Positions 23,351 through 35,800 of a stretch of 64,000 bases of DNA are shown piece by piece. The stretch is from Dryomyza anilis. Its lineage: Eukaryota; Arthropoda; Insecta; Diptera; Dryomyzidae. Under the pieces are notes generated by a model that did not search any database, was not told the origin of the DNA, and saw only the letters and a program-made list of their open reading frames with translations. The position numbers and the translations under genes are program-made. Each line of letters starts with the position of its first letter. Within the stretch, counting starts at the first letter, position 1. The DNA is taken from the NCBI GenBank assembly GCA_951804985.1, contig OX638132.1, forward strand, positions 103,778,026 through 103,842,025. The letters run 5' to 3'.

Positions 23351-24240
23351 ATAAAATTTTTTTTTTTTAATAAAATTTTGTTCAACATTTTATTAAGTAC
23401 AAAAAATTTAAAAAAATATATTTCGATTATTTTCGGTTTTTGTATAAGGGTTTTCGATGTCCGTCCGTAATTTGTCTGTGATTTATTATGAAAAAACTAT
23501 AAACTTTAGGAACAAAGTGTAAATATACAAAGAAAGCACATGATTTCAACTATTTTTAAAAATATTTCAAAAATTCATTTGTACGCAAAATTCACAGACT
23601 TTTTGGAATATCCATATGAACCTCAATATTTACTTCCGTTTATGTCTCGTCCGGAACGCCCACTATTTTATTTATGTCTTTTGAATTCTATAATTTTTTG
23701 CAGATGTTTAGTCCTATTTAAATACTATATGCACAAAAAAAATCAAGTAAATTCAAGTATTTTCCTTCGAGATATTTAAGTTTTAAGCGTACGAATGTCC
23801 CGTCCGGAACCCCAGGAAATGCCCATATGATTTTATTTAAAAAAAAGTTTTTAAAACAAAAACAGTGTTTGTATCAAAATCTGTCTGTTTTCGTTTCGTG
23901 AGCCTATTGAGAATAGCCGAGACAAATTTTCTGGCATTTTTCAGGAATATTCTGCCTTAAAATTCCACAAAATGCTCTATATATCTGAGCGTTTGCCAGA
24001 AATATGCCTGAATATCCCAAACAAATTCCAAACATTTTGTGTCGGGTACTGTTTGAAATCTTACATATGACGGTAATTGGTAAACAATTCAATAGATTTC
24101 AATATTATATAAAAACATTTGTCGATCTAGAAAATATAATTCCTGCACTTTTGGTGTACCATTCATTAAAACTCAACTACTCAATGCACACTGTTCCCAA
24201 TAACGAGGTTAAAAAAATGTTTCCAATTTAAAAAAAAAAA
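23351..24240. repeat. Poly-A/T stretch followed by GGAAATATGCC-type repeat remnants
   Basis: AT homopolymers (23351-23440) lead into sequence related to the 15975-17165 cluster: GAAATATGCCTGAATATCCC, AATTCCACAAAATGCTC, TCTGTCTGTTTTCG. Two segments share CGTCCGGAAC (near 23649 and 23801). No gene recognised. Confidence 0.45.
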
Positions 24241-25259
24241 AAACAATTTGTTTCAAATCATGAAATAAGATTATTTAAATTTATTTTGGTATTATTTTTC
24301 ATGCATTTTTTTATTTGATCACTGTTTTCACTTAAATTTTTCATTTTACATTAGTAAATTTAATAAGTAGTTTAGTTCAAAAATCTGATTTTTAATTTTT
24401 AAAAAAAGTAACTAACACTTAGTTATATTAATATTATGTACCCCGAATTTTAATACCATTATCTACTCCCAATCAATATACTTAATTATTTTGCTAAATT
24501 ACGTCTGAAACGATTTGTGAATTTTAACACGCATTGTACTCGATATAGACCAACTAAGGGTCCCGATTCTATTGTCTCTGTTGTGATGTTGTTGCCTATT
24601 TAATGTGATTCCAATTTAGTGTCTAATAAATTATCAAATTAATTATTTAAGCATCTCGCATGTGGCAGGAATTTCGAACGGCATCTTTGTCGACACTGTC
24701 GACTGTGTATTTCTTATAGGATTTTCCCAAATCACTACGTAATGGTTTCTTGATTGTTATGTGGTTTTCGTTTACAAGTCCTTGAATGTTTTGGATGGAG
24801 TGGTTGTTTATTTTGGAGATGTCTAATACTGAAGTGTTAGATGGGCAAAAAAAAAACACATTACAATAAAAATAAATAGACTTTCATACATATGATTTTA
24901 ACACAATCATTACTTCCAGTTGCAATTAAGTCAAATTGAATTTTTTTTTTGATGTAATTAATGGTATGGAATAAAAGAATTTCATTTTCTTCTTGTGTCT
25001 CTACTTTCATTGCTTTGTTTTTAATCATCATCTGCTTTTTCAAAGTTCATTTTTCACTTCAGTTTTATAAATGAAGTCCTGCATACATTGTGTTTTATAC
25101 CAATTCCTTCATTTCCCAGCACAATTAAAATTAAAAAATCTGTTTCTTTTATGCGAAATATGAAAATATTGTTGCTCTTTTCTGGCATAGCAGCCACTTT
25201 TTACCCCCTATTTGCTGAAAATTAAAAACTCAATGAATCCGATGTCATTAATTTTCTAT
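24241..25259. other. AT-rich intergenic sequence
   Basis: No gene or assignable repeat seen. Short minus-strand frames at 24647-24859 and 24861-25043 have no recognisable features. Confidence 0.3.
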
Positions 25260-25930
25260 AAAATGCTATGTTTTTTTTAGCGAAACGAAAAACTCACAGA
25301 GTCCATACTTCATCCTTGAGTTTGCAACAAAGAGACCAAGTGGGAATGAAAGCGCCTCACAATTTTTCCCCCTACTTCTGTCTCGGTGCCTCTCCGTGGG
25401 GAGTTTCACGTATATTGCTTCCACTCATTGCACGTAATTGTTTGCAACAGTGCAACCGGAGACGCAGACGGAGTCGGAGTCATGTTCTAGTGCTTGCCGT
25501 CTCATGGAGCCTCTCGATGGAGCGACATCGACCAACGACATAAAAAGAGTTGCTCTCGCCGAGTGCTGCTCACGTCCGTCGCCTACAGCAACATGCAAGA
25601 AATCCAATCCGTGAAGTGGTAAATATTTCAAAATGGCTGCAAAATGGCATTTTAAATTTTATTACATTTTAATGGCGCATGCCGTGCTGTGGCCGTTTGA
25701 AAAGCGTTCTACTTTTAAATAGTGCATTATTCAATTTAAGAGTTTTCAAATTTAAAAGAACTACTTTACTCGTTTTTATATGAAGTTTTATTATTTTTAG
25801 AAAACAAGTTATGATTTAAATTATTACAAGTTCTGTTTCGATTCTTTAAAAGAGTATACTGCGATTTTTTTTTATATTTTTTAGAAAAAAAAATTAAAAC
25901 TATTAAAAATAAGTTTTTCAATGTTATAAA
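25260..25930. other. Repeat-poor GC-richer block and AT-rich flank
   Basis: 25260-25650 is distinctly richer in G and C, with no dispersed repeats. Overlapping short frames on both strands (about 25268-25631) reflect composition rather than a gene. From 25700 on it is AT-rich. Confidence 0.35.
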
Positions 25931-25934
25931 TCAG

Positions 25935-26611
25935 TATTAACCGAAAAAGTTTTTTTCAATATGATGAAGTATATGTGAAGAATACGTTTCATCACATTAA
26001 TGAACAAATACATAAAATACAACATATATGTACATCATATTCATCAGTTCTCAAGTAGTTCCTGTTTATTATTTCTTTTATAAAGCTTGCTCGACATGCA
26101 TAAATTAATAAAATGTTTGGTAATATATTTATTTATAATTACAACTTTTTATTAACAAAATTTGGATCTATACTTTTTTTTTAGAGAACATTGTTTTTTA
26201 TTTAGTTTTTTAAAGACTTTATTTTTAGTTTTATTTTCGAAATTTTTTTAAGGATTTTTTTTATTTTTATTTTAAGGAAGTTTTTTCGAATTTTATTTTT
26301 GAAAAACAATTTTTTTTGTAAATAACATTTTTTACGAAACAAGAATTAAATATTCTTATTGAAATATGCTTTGATGAACAAAATTCATCAATATGATGTG
26401 ACTTATTTGTTCATTAACGTTATGAAACGTAGTCTTCGCATACACTTCATCGAATTGAAGAACACTTTTTCAGTTTTTCATGAAATTCATGATGAATACA
26501 TAACAATGGTGTTTTGTAGTGATTAATATTATGAATTGTTCTTCAATACAATGAATCATGGTTTGAATAACGAAATTTATCAATATGAAGAAAAGTTTTT
26601 TTTTCTGTGCG
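25935..26611. mobile_element. M2 foldback element with both arms
   Basis: The left arm (25935-26160) and right arm (26360-26611) are inverted copies: AATATGATGAAGTATATGTG and CATCACATTAATGAACAAAT on the left face TTTGTTCATTAACGTTATGA and CATACACTTCATCGAATTGA on the right. Between them is a TTTTTCGAAATTTTTTT-type homopolymer spacer. The right end is TTTTTTTTTCTGTGC. This copy best shows the family's basic layout without nested elements. Confidence 0.75.
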
Positions 26612-26759
26612 TTTTATATATAATTTAAATGCCGAAATTGCAATTGATAACACAATTAAAAATCAGAAATAAACAGATAATTAAAACCGATAACGGTTTA
26701 AAAACAATTTTCCAAAAGTTGTCATACTAAAAGCCAGTTTTTCACTGCTCGTTTAAACG

Positions 26760-26981
26760 TACACCCAGAAAAAATACTATATAAATAATAGTTGTTTACT
26801 ATTAAAAATAGTCAATAGGATAAATTATTATTTTAATCGGAAAATACTATTAAATACTATAAAATACCATGATATTGCCATTGAGTTTATATGAAAAGAT
26901 TTATTTTTTGTATACTATTAAATCAATAATTGTCCTATTGACCAATATTAATGGGATTTGAGGGTTTTTTTTCTGGGTGTA
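26760..26981 (-). mobile_element. MITE family M1, complete copy, reverse orientation
   Basis: 222 bp from TACACCCAGAAAAAATACTA to TTTTTTTTCTGGGTGTA. The interior is the reverse complement of the copy at 22207, including ATTTATTTTTTGTATACTA. Confidence 0.9.
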
Positions 26982-27959
26982 GTTTAAACTCCGTTTAATT
27001 AATCTTCTCTTTAAATTAAACGTTGTTTACTTTTGTAACCTGTTTTTCAGTGATAGTTTAAAATGAACACAGACCAAGACAGTACATATGACACCACGGG
27101 CAAATGACAAATAATTTTCTCGATTTTGACTTCTGATAAATGTCATTAAAATTAAATAAATAAAAAAATAAAAATAAAATGAATGTATTTTTAAATTTAA
27201 ACAAGATATCGAGCAACTAAAATGCACGTGAGACTTTTTTTAATGCATAGTGTTCAAAAATACAAAAATTAATAATAATTTGTGAAACAGCGCAGCGACA
27301 GAAAACTGTGTGAAAATAGTGTTGTGAAACTTTAAAAGTTTAAACGTAGTTTAACCCATCAGCATCGTTCGTTTAAAGTAAGTTTAAACGACGGTTGAAG
27401 TTCTCTGAAAAAATCGATTTTGATTTTAAACGAAGTTTAAACCAAAAACAAAGTTCAACTAGCATTGAAAAACTGGCCCTAACAGATATTTTGGTTTTAG
27501 TAAAATAAATTCTAAAATTTATTTTGAATAATTAGGTTTTTGTTCTATATTTTGAACTTATGAACAAAAACTATTTAACAAAAATTAAAATCGAATCCGT
27601 AACCGTAACATGGACCGGTGTACTAAAAATAATTCGATATAATAACTTTAAACCGTAACCGAAACGAAGAAGAAAACACAAATTAGAACCGTTGGGGTAT
27701 CTATAATTTATTTTAAGATTTACATAATAAAACCACTAATTTTTAGAATATATATTTAATATATATATCCACTCATAAATATTAACTTGCTAATTATCAT
27801 AAATACCTACTCTATTACACTCTTAAGTTTTAATAGGTCTAAACCATATTGCAATTTGGAAGTAATGGGGGCACTATCAATTGGATAATAACCACTGCAA
27901 TCATATAAAAGTCAGCAATAAAGCTGTCAATTCAAACACAACATCTAAATAATTACCAT
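26982..27959. other. AT-rich sequence with AAACCG/GTTTAAAC-rich segments
   Basis: Repeated GTTTAAAC-like words (26988-27460) and AAACCGTAACCGAAACGAAG (about 27650). The latter type recurs at 32620-32940, 60860-60940 and 62400-62770 and is probably a decayed dispersed repeat. No gene seen. Confidence 0.4.
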
Positions 27960-29686
27960 CGAAATGAATCGAACCCGTAAATCCTCCCTCTCCCCACGAA
28001 AACAATATTTTTGCAATTTTGGCATATCGAGTAAATGCCAAACGAGGCATAACAAGCGAACTAACGAAAACATTTACACGAGCAGTTAACTAATAAAGAT
28101 CTTAAAACGTGGCTCGGGCAAAGAGGGCGGGCGTACGGAGGAGTCGGTGGCATGGATTCAAACTACGCTGCAAAATGGTATTTCTAAGAAAACCCATTAA
28201 AATAAAAGGAACTGCAATGCGATTTGTTACAATTCATAACAACTTGATGGAAAACGAGGCATATTGAACAGCATAACACAATATTGGTGGGGATAACGCT
28301 GTCGGCGTGGGTTGCAGAACGAGTTGGCCAAACTATCTTCTGACATTTTGACCAATTTCCCACTAAGACTATGACACGAGAATAACGAAAAACACTTTAA
28401 AAAAGTACTGGCCTCAAGAAATAAAAGACGTACAGACCCCACCTTTTTGTCGCTGTCGACGTTGAAGACTTTATCCAACTGCTGTGTCTATTAATCTGCC
28501 ACATTTGCACTTTCCACCAGAATTTAGCAGAGATACATGCGGGAAAAGAGCCATACATAGTGGGTAAAACATAAACGAAACGAAAATAGAGCAGAAACCC
28601 CAAAAGCAAAACGTTTTCCATTTAAATTGTCGCCGATACGTCGTTGGCACAGCACAGCACTCGACACCTAACGTGCCCCCTGTGCCCACTGCCCACCCAC
28701 GGCCGCCAACGTTGGGCAACAGTTTCCACGCCAACAACCCCAACAACGGCCAAGTGTGGCTCGTTTACATGGAGTCGTGGCACTGCGTCTGCGCACTACC
28801 AATCAATTCACGAGTTGCTCTCCAAACTCCGCCTTCAAACTTGGCAATTAATGTGAGCAGTGATGCCAAGTTTACGTCTGAGCCAAGAACGCAATGCGGG
28901 CAGTTGCAAAACCAGTTTTCAAATGAAAAGAGATGCCGCTAACGGAGGCGGAGTTAGCGTGGCGTGAGCCATTATTATGGTAGGTTATGCCTGTGCAGAG
29001 GAAGGAAGCCGTTTAGCAGGTTTCAACAACCATCCACCACTGGCACAGAACACAGACACCGGCAAAGCACCCCTGCAGCTCTGTGCCAACCGATTCACTA
29101 AGTGGATTGAAACCTTGTTTATTTCATAACAAGCACGTCCGTATGTCCACCCGTTCGTCCGTCCGTCTGCCTGCCTGTTTTTCAGTGAGCGCCGCTGTTC
29201 GTCGAAGCCAAACGGGGAAGCTGTGTTTAGTTAGCGTTGACACCTCAGTTTGTAAAGTTCGTTGAGTGCGCGCGACCTAATATTTCGCAATATTCGTTCC
29301 GAATTTTGTTTGCGTCACTCATTTCGTCGTACACTGCTCGTCGGCATTTTGACATTTGATTAATTGAACTGTAATTAGAATCGAAACAAGTGCTGAGCAA
29401 CGTTCGCATAAAAAAACCAAAATTCAATTGTCAATTATCCATTTGACAGCTGTCAATCAAACATTTTTGTGCAATTATTTAAACGTTTTTAAGTGAAATT
29501 TTAAGTGTGTGTTGGTGTAAGTGCCGTGTTTTTGAAAACTGCTAACAATAAATAAAAGAATTTATTGCATAAATCATTAAAAAAATAACTGAAAATTGCA
29601 ATTGGCAACACTGCCACATTTCGTATTGGTTGTCAGCCAACTTCACATTTGGTTGTCGGCAACTCAAATTGGCGCCACTCATCAAT
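27960..29686 (+). promoter_or_regulatory. Repeat-poor proximal upstream region and likely 5' UTR/promoter of C15
   Basis: About 1.7 kb directly before the start codon is richer in G and C than its surroundings and free of the dispersed repeats seen elsewhere. Possible initiator-like TCAGT sequences occur at 29182-29187 and 29245-29250. A five-of-six DPE-like CGACCT at 29273-29278 is one base off the exact spacing to the second. No TATA box at a convincing distance was found. Placement is by proximity and composition only; the transcription start is unknown. Confidence 0.4.
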
Positions 29687-29838
29687 ATGTCGTCCAATCA
29701 TGAAGACGATGACCGTGACGATGTGGAGCAGGAGATTCATGTGGATGTGGATTCGGATTCGAGAATGTCATGCGGCAGCGGCTCTGATATTGACATGGAT
29801 GGCGGTAGTTGTTACGATGAGTCAGAGGCACCTTTGAG
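29687..29838 (+). CDS. C15: C15 coding exon 1 (start codon, acidic N-terminus)
   Basis: The ATG at 29687 is the first ATG in this open frame and has a favourable fly context (CAAT before it, with A at -3). The frame is open upstream only to a TTG at 29630. The exon encodes 50 residues rich in Asp, Glu and Ser, from [12 protein letters not shown] to ESEAPL, and then leaves two nucleotides (AG). The donor GAG|GTATGT at 29838/29839 is a strong consensus. The leftover AG joins the first T of exon 2 to give Ser51. The 5' UTR start is not determined and could include more upstream exons. Confidence 0.88.
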
Positions 29839-32800
29839 GTATGTAGAGTTTTCAGTAGGAGAAACAAAGCATATTTAAATTTTACTACAAATGATATTAA
29901 TCATGACAAGCATTTGATATGTTTCGGGAGAGTTAAAATATCTTACCCTAGTACAAAATACCCCCATAAGGGTGGACAAGATCACGAACAGCTCATGTTT
30001 TTTAAGGAACTGGTCGGATTATCATAGGAAAACTAATTAATTATCATAACCCGGTCATGACCTTATAACAATTTGTACTATGGATAGTTCGTATAATTTT
30101 GTTAAACAAATATTTGTATTATAATAAACAGTTAATATTTTTTATTTTATTTCCATTAAATAACCGTCAAATAAATGAAATATTTAGAAAACCCGTCGGA
30201 AAATAATTAACACGGTTGTAACATTCGATAGCCTTTATAAATCATAATAATCGATATTAATCGATGTCGTTAAGAGAGCATATGGTTTGCAGTATTTTTG
30301 TTAATATTTTATAATTTATATCATTTTTCATTATTTGGTTATAGGAATGAATTCAGAAATGCAAAAAAAAAAACAAAGTGTAAACTCTAATAATATTGAA
30401 TATGCAATTGGAAAAAATTATGTATGACAAAATATCTGCCACTTTTAGGAATTAGATAGAGTATATTCATGCCAACAGATAAATGAAAGAATTTCAGAAA
30501 CGTATACCAGGTCATAACATTTTGTGGAACTTTAAAGACAGATTGTCAGTGTAAATTGGGGACGAAAATAATATTAGGAGTATTTGAAATGAACTCCATC
30601 TATTTCTAAACTCCCATGTTCTGTCCAAATTTTTAATTTAATGCCAGAATTCGATTCTTTGACAGACCGTAGTCAGTTCAGAAAATGTCTTTAATATGTA
30701 AGTCTGCTGGAAATATGTAAGTCTCAGCCTAGTATGCCGTTCGTTTCGATATCGTTACGAGTTCAATACAAGTAGATGGAGAAATCACACGATCTCGAAT
30801 ATATTCCCGTAACGATATCGTTAAATTGGACCTACATGGTAGATAGATATCGATGCGTTCTATAGGAGTTTTCTCGATAGATGGATACCGAAGAATATAT
30901 TATGTCGTAATACAAATATTACGACATCGATGTAATAAATGTTTAAATATCGTATCTTGTCAAAGAAATTGAAAACACGAGACATTTTAAAAAAATCGAA
31001 TCGATAAAGCAACGAGATTGAAATTAGTTATCGAAGTTATTCGAGAAAGCTCGAAGGTCTTCGAGATATGACAGTCTGGAGGTACTTCACAAAATATATA
31101 CATTGAAAAAAATAGTTTACTTAATTGAAGTAAAATGGCTCCATAGAAAATTATTCTTTCATGTTAACACAAATTTATTTTATTTGAAGAAAAAAAATCG
31201 TTGATTTGAAGAAAATTGTCATTGATTACAAAAAACTGGAATTGATTCAAAGAAATATATTCTATGGAGCTGAATTATTCTCATATTTACTTGAAATAGG
31301 TAAATTGTTTTTGGGGTGTAGCAATTTTGGCTCGGGTGGTTTCAATGGAATTTAAAATAAAGCGAAAAGATTTCAATTCAATTTCAATTGAAAATGAATT
31401 TGCGATAGATGAATTTGTCTAGTTTAAATAGACAAATTCATCATAATTTTGAATAATTCATGATATTAATGTATTTATATTACAATTGTCCATAATTTTA
31501 CACAATTTATTTTAATTTAATCTAAGAAATGTTGAGAATATTCTAGTATTTCTGAATATTTCTAAATTAGTGCATAATTATTTTCATCCACACACTCTTC
31601 CAAAATGTATTTTACTTTCGTCTGAGAATATATTACGCTAAAGATGGATTTCCTCTTTATCGGACTTACAGGGCAAAATTGACGTGTTCAGAGTTGCATT
31701 TTATTGCAAATTCTTATAAGGATATCTAATTCCAATTGTCTGCTAATCTTCAATTTGTTAATCTCGAAATCATTACCAAAAAAAAAAAAAATTACCAAAT
31801 TAATTGAAAATGAAATGTACTCAAAAAAAATGGATTCGTCGAACTGGAGTGTGGAAATAACACGCGTTTATCGATTTATATTATATTTTATGTCAATTTT
31901 GAATATATATTAATTATATATTTGTTATTGCAAAGTTCAATTAATAAAATAATGTTAATTGATATTTTGTCTAATAAATATTAAGATTAATGCGATTGAA
32001 TAAATTAAATTTAAATTAAAATTATAATTTTTGTTAAAATGTATATTTTTTTTTTTTATTAGTTTGGCGCTACAGTCCTGTGTAGAACTTCGGCCGAGCT
32101 CTCTCACCATTTTGAGCTGTGCGTGTTATATTTGTACTCAAAGTGGTGGGACCTACAGTTTATTGCCGAATCCGAACGGCGGGTGAGAGCTTTTTCATAG
32201 GCAATGGTTTTACTCTCGTAGGTTTGCCATTTACTGACGAGAGGTAGCGCGGTATAGAAAAATGTTTCTATGAAAAGATGTTGTTAGCCCCAGTCCAGGC
32301 TTGAACCGGGGACCTTTCGGCTCGCAGTCCAACGCACTAACCACTGAGCTACCGCGGCTACAATGTATATTAGTATAATCAATATTGATTCCACAAAATA
32401 TATGCGACACAATAATAAATGTTTAATTTTATACGTAAAGTATTTTTGAAATATTACGACGTAATTGTGCTCAAATTGGATCTTTCTTGGATTTATATTT
32501 TTAATATTAAAAAATCAAAATTATGACCAACTTACTGCAAACTAACTGATTTAACTGAAATTGATCAATTTTAAGACAGAAAATTAACGAATAACGACTT
32601 CGATATGGATTTCCCCACATTTCGGTTGCGATTACGGTTTTGGTTTTAAATGTTACAACTCAAAAGATTACGATATACCGGTTCCATGTTACGATTTCGA
32701 TTTTCTTTTTTGTGTAAAGATTACTTTTTGTCTATATTTTCAACGTATTGAACTAAAAACCGAATTATACAACTCACAAAATAATAAAATCAGATTATTT

Positions 32801-35800
32801 TAAAATATGAATTATATTTTAATAAAAAATTTAAAATAAATATATTTATTATTTTTTTTAATAAATTTATATATGTTTATATCTTGTTTTCGTATACTTC
32901 CGATTTGAAAAATGAAACGGTTTTGAATGGATTCGGAAACGTTTTAAATTTCTGACTAAATATGAATTATTTATTAAAAATACTATTCGATTTATATTTA
33001 ATTTTACAAACTATGGCAAAATCAACGTATTTTCCTTGAACATAACTTCTTGGCACAATCAGTAGATATGCAAAAACTTGTCCCAATTCAAGCTGTTTTT
33101 TTTTATTTTGTAATCCCGACGAGTCACGCACAACGAATTCAATTAAAAACATTTTAATATGAAACTTAACATGCTCGGTTTATGTTTTGCAATATTTTGA
33201 CGCCATTCCAACCGTTTTGCCAGTCGACGCACATTTTTTTTCTGTTATCAGTGTTGCGTGGGCCAAATTCGATTCGATTCGAGCCAACTTCGTGCGTATA
33301 TAGCGTGCGTGGAGCGGTTTTTGGGTTCGTTTCTCATGCGCGGCAATTAATAAATTTTAATGTCATTCATTGAAATACATATGTGTTTTACTTTTACTAT
33401 TTGACTGTGACAGTGTGTTTTGTTGTTATCGACAAACGTTTAGTAAAACTCATTAATATTGAACGAAATAAAATTAAACATTTTTTTTTTGTGCTTCAAA
33501 TGGTCACGATCACATAATGGTTATTAATTGGTTATTTTAATTAATAAATACACAATATGAATATTCATTTAATACTCTTTTTTTCCTTTTTTTTGTTATT
33601 GTAGTGAATCGCTGCAGTCGGAACAGACGCGCTCCTCGTCCAGCGAAAACCTGCCGTTCAGCATATCGCGCCTGCTCTCGAAACCCTTCGAGCACAGCCA
33701 CAAAAGTCCCGACAAGGACATCATTCACAGCGAACATGATTTGGCTGCCTACAAACTGGCCACAAGCATAGCTACATCGCAGTACGTCAACGCTGGCGCC
33801 CTCTACAGTTATCCGCACTTGTATCCGTCGGCGGCGGCCGCTGCCGCAGGACATGTGCTGCGGGTGCCGCCGCAAAGGACGCCATTAACATGGGCTTTGC
33901 CGCCACTGCATCACGCGGCGCTGGCACATCAGGCTGTCAAGGACAGATTGGCAGGTGAGTCAGTTAGTTGGTCAAATGATCGGTCGATTCGTTGGAGTAA
34001 CTAAAAGTAAAAGCGTTAAACCAAACGAAAATAGGGCCTAAAGTGTAACTATAAAATAGTTATGTCGTTCGGCACCATATGGGGTCATGTTCCGAAGACA
34101 AGTAGTTAATGGTTCGGTTTGAGTAATCGTTAAATTAACAGCATGAAATAAGTAGCCTGCATTTTAAATATAATATAATGATTCGTTTAAGTTGTAAGTT
34201 CAAAAACATCATGTGGTTCATATATTCCACACACCGCATAGAAATTAGTTGTGTCAACCAACGCATTGCCCAAAAAAGTGTTTGGTTCTTATAAAAAAAA
34301 ACCATTCTTATAATAAAATTATAAATTTAGAAAAGTTTTAAAAGAATATAGTGCACATAGAATAGAAATTTGTTGCTCCAACCAACTCTTTGAGCAAACA
34401 ACTTACTCGATTCTCGCAACTGCTTTGTCGGTTCTTATAGACAAACCTAAAAGAGTTATGTTTTGGACTATAATCAATTTCGAACAGTGAAACAATTGGA
34501 AGTGGGACTAAAATTTCAAACGCCAACCGAATATGGCAGTTCCACCAACAAATTTGTAGACAAATAATTTTACCCGAATGAAGTTGATTGTTACAACAAA
34601 CTTTTTCGTTCATCCAACCTCATGTCAAACGTAGATTTTTCTGTGTGTATATAATATAATATTTTAAGTACCAACCGAATATGCCAGTTCTATTAACCAA
34701 CTCAGTATAGTGATTTGTTGCGTCAACCAATTCCTTGCCCTACCAACTTATTCGGTTCTTTCAACTGCTTAAACGTTCGTAAAGTCAAAACTAAAAGAGT
34801 TGTAGTTTGGACTATAACCAATTTCGAACATTTTTAAAACAATTCCAGACAGTTTTAGAACAATTTAAAGTGAGTATAGGCTTATATTTCAAGCGCCAAC
34901 AGAATATTGCAGTCCCGCCAACAAATTTGCAGAATATTCGTTTCAACCGAATGAAAAAGGTTATTCCTACTAATTTATTCGTTCTTCCAAAATTATTCCA
35001 AAAGAGAAATTATCTGTATGTAGAAATTTCGACTCAACCTCATGCTAAAAGAGGATTTTCTGTGTTATGAAGTTCAAAAAATAAAACCCCACCGGTTCTT
35101 TCAAATGTTAATTCGGTACATATAGCCAAAAAATAAAAGATTGTAAGTTTGAACCAAAACTCAGTCAAAAAGGCAATTTTTGCATTGTTATGAAGTTCAG
35201 GTTGCTAATTATTAAAATCAGTTATATCCTAATTAAAATTTCTCACGGAGTTGTAAATCAGCACTGGCTATAGCAACCGATTTAAGATTTGAAAAAACAT
35301 CTTAAATCGGTTGCTATAGCCAAAACTAAAGGATTAATGAACTACAACCAATTTAGAACAATTATAGAACAACTTAGTACTCCTTATTTGCTTTGTCAAC
35401 CGAATATACCATGATCATAGTATAATTTTAAAAACTTTTGAAGAATCAACAGAAGACATCAGTTCCTCCAACAAATTTGAAGTTGAAACGTTAAAGAACC
35501 AACCGAATATCAATTTTTCAAACCAATTTGAAGGTTGATGGTACAACCAATTTATTAGAAATTCCGTATTAAAAAAAATATATTTTGTTGTTCTTTCTTC
35601 TAAGCTCATGACAAAACTGAATTTTTCTGTTCGGACAACCGAATAATGATAAAATTGGGTTAGATTTGGTTATTTTTGGATTCTTTTCATTCTTTCACCC
35701 CCATTTCTTTGTTTACATATACTAAAAAGTTAAAAAGTTCATCTTGCCAATTAATATAACTCCTTATTTAATCATAGGACCACACAAAATGGTAACCTAA

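Larger units (their letters stand above)
29839..33604 (+). other. C15 intron 1 (3.8 kb)
   Basis: Bounded by GTATGT and a pyrimidine-rich TATTGTAG. It is mostly AT-rich and carries a GGAAATATG-type repeat remnant (30465-30735), an ATCGAT-rich stretch (30735-31080), a foldback MITE (31099-31320), SINE copy 2 (32048-32361) and an AAACCG-type repeat (32600-32950). The interval 33160-33420 is less AT-rich and shows no repeat. Confidence 0.85.

Noticed and set aside
28227..28942. Overlapping open frames on both strands before C15
   Set aside because: None has an ATG in good context with conserved motifs. The region is better explained as upstream regulatory or 5' UTR sequence.
33537..33875. 112-codon open frame on the minus strand
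   Set aside because: It is antisense to C15 exon 2 and explained by that exon's codon use.
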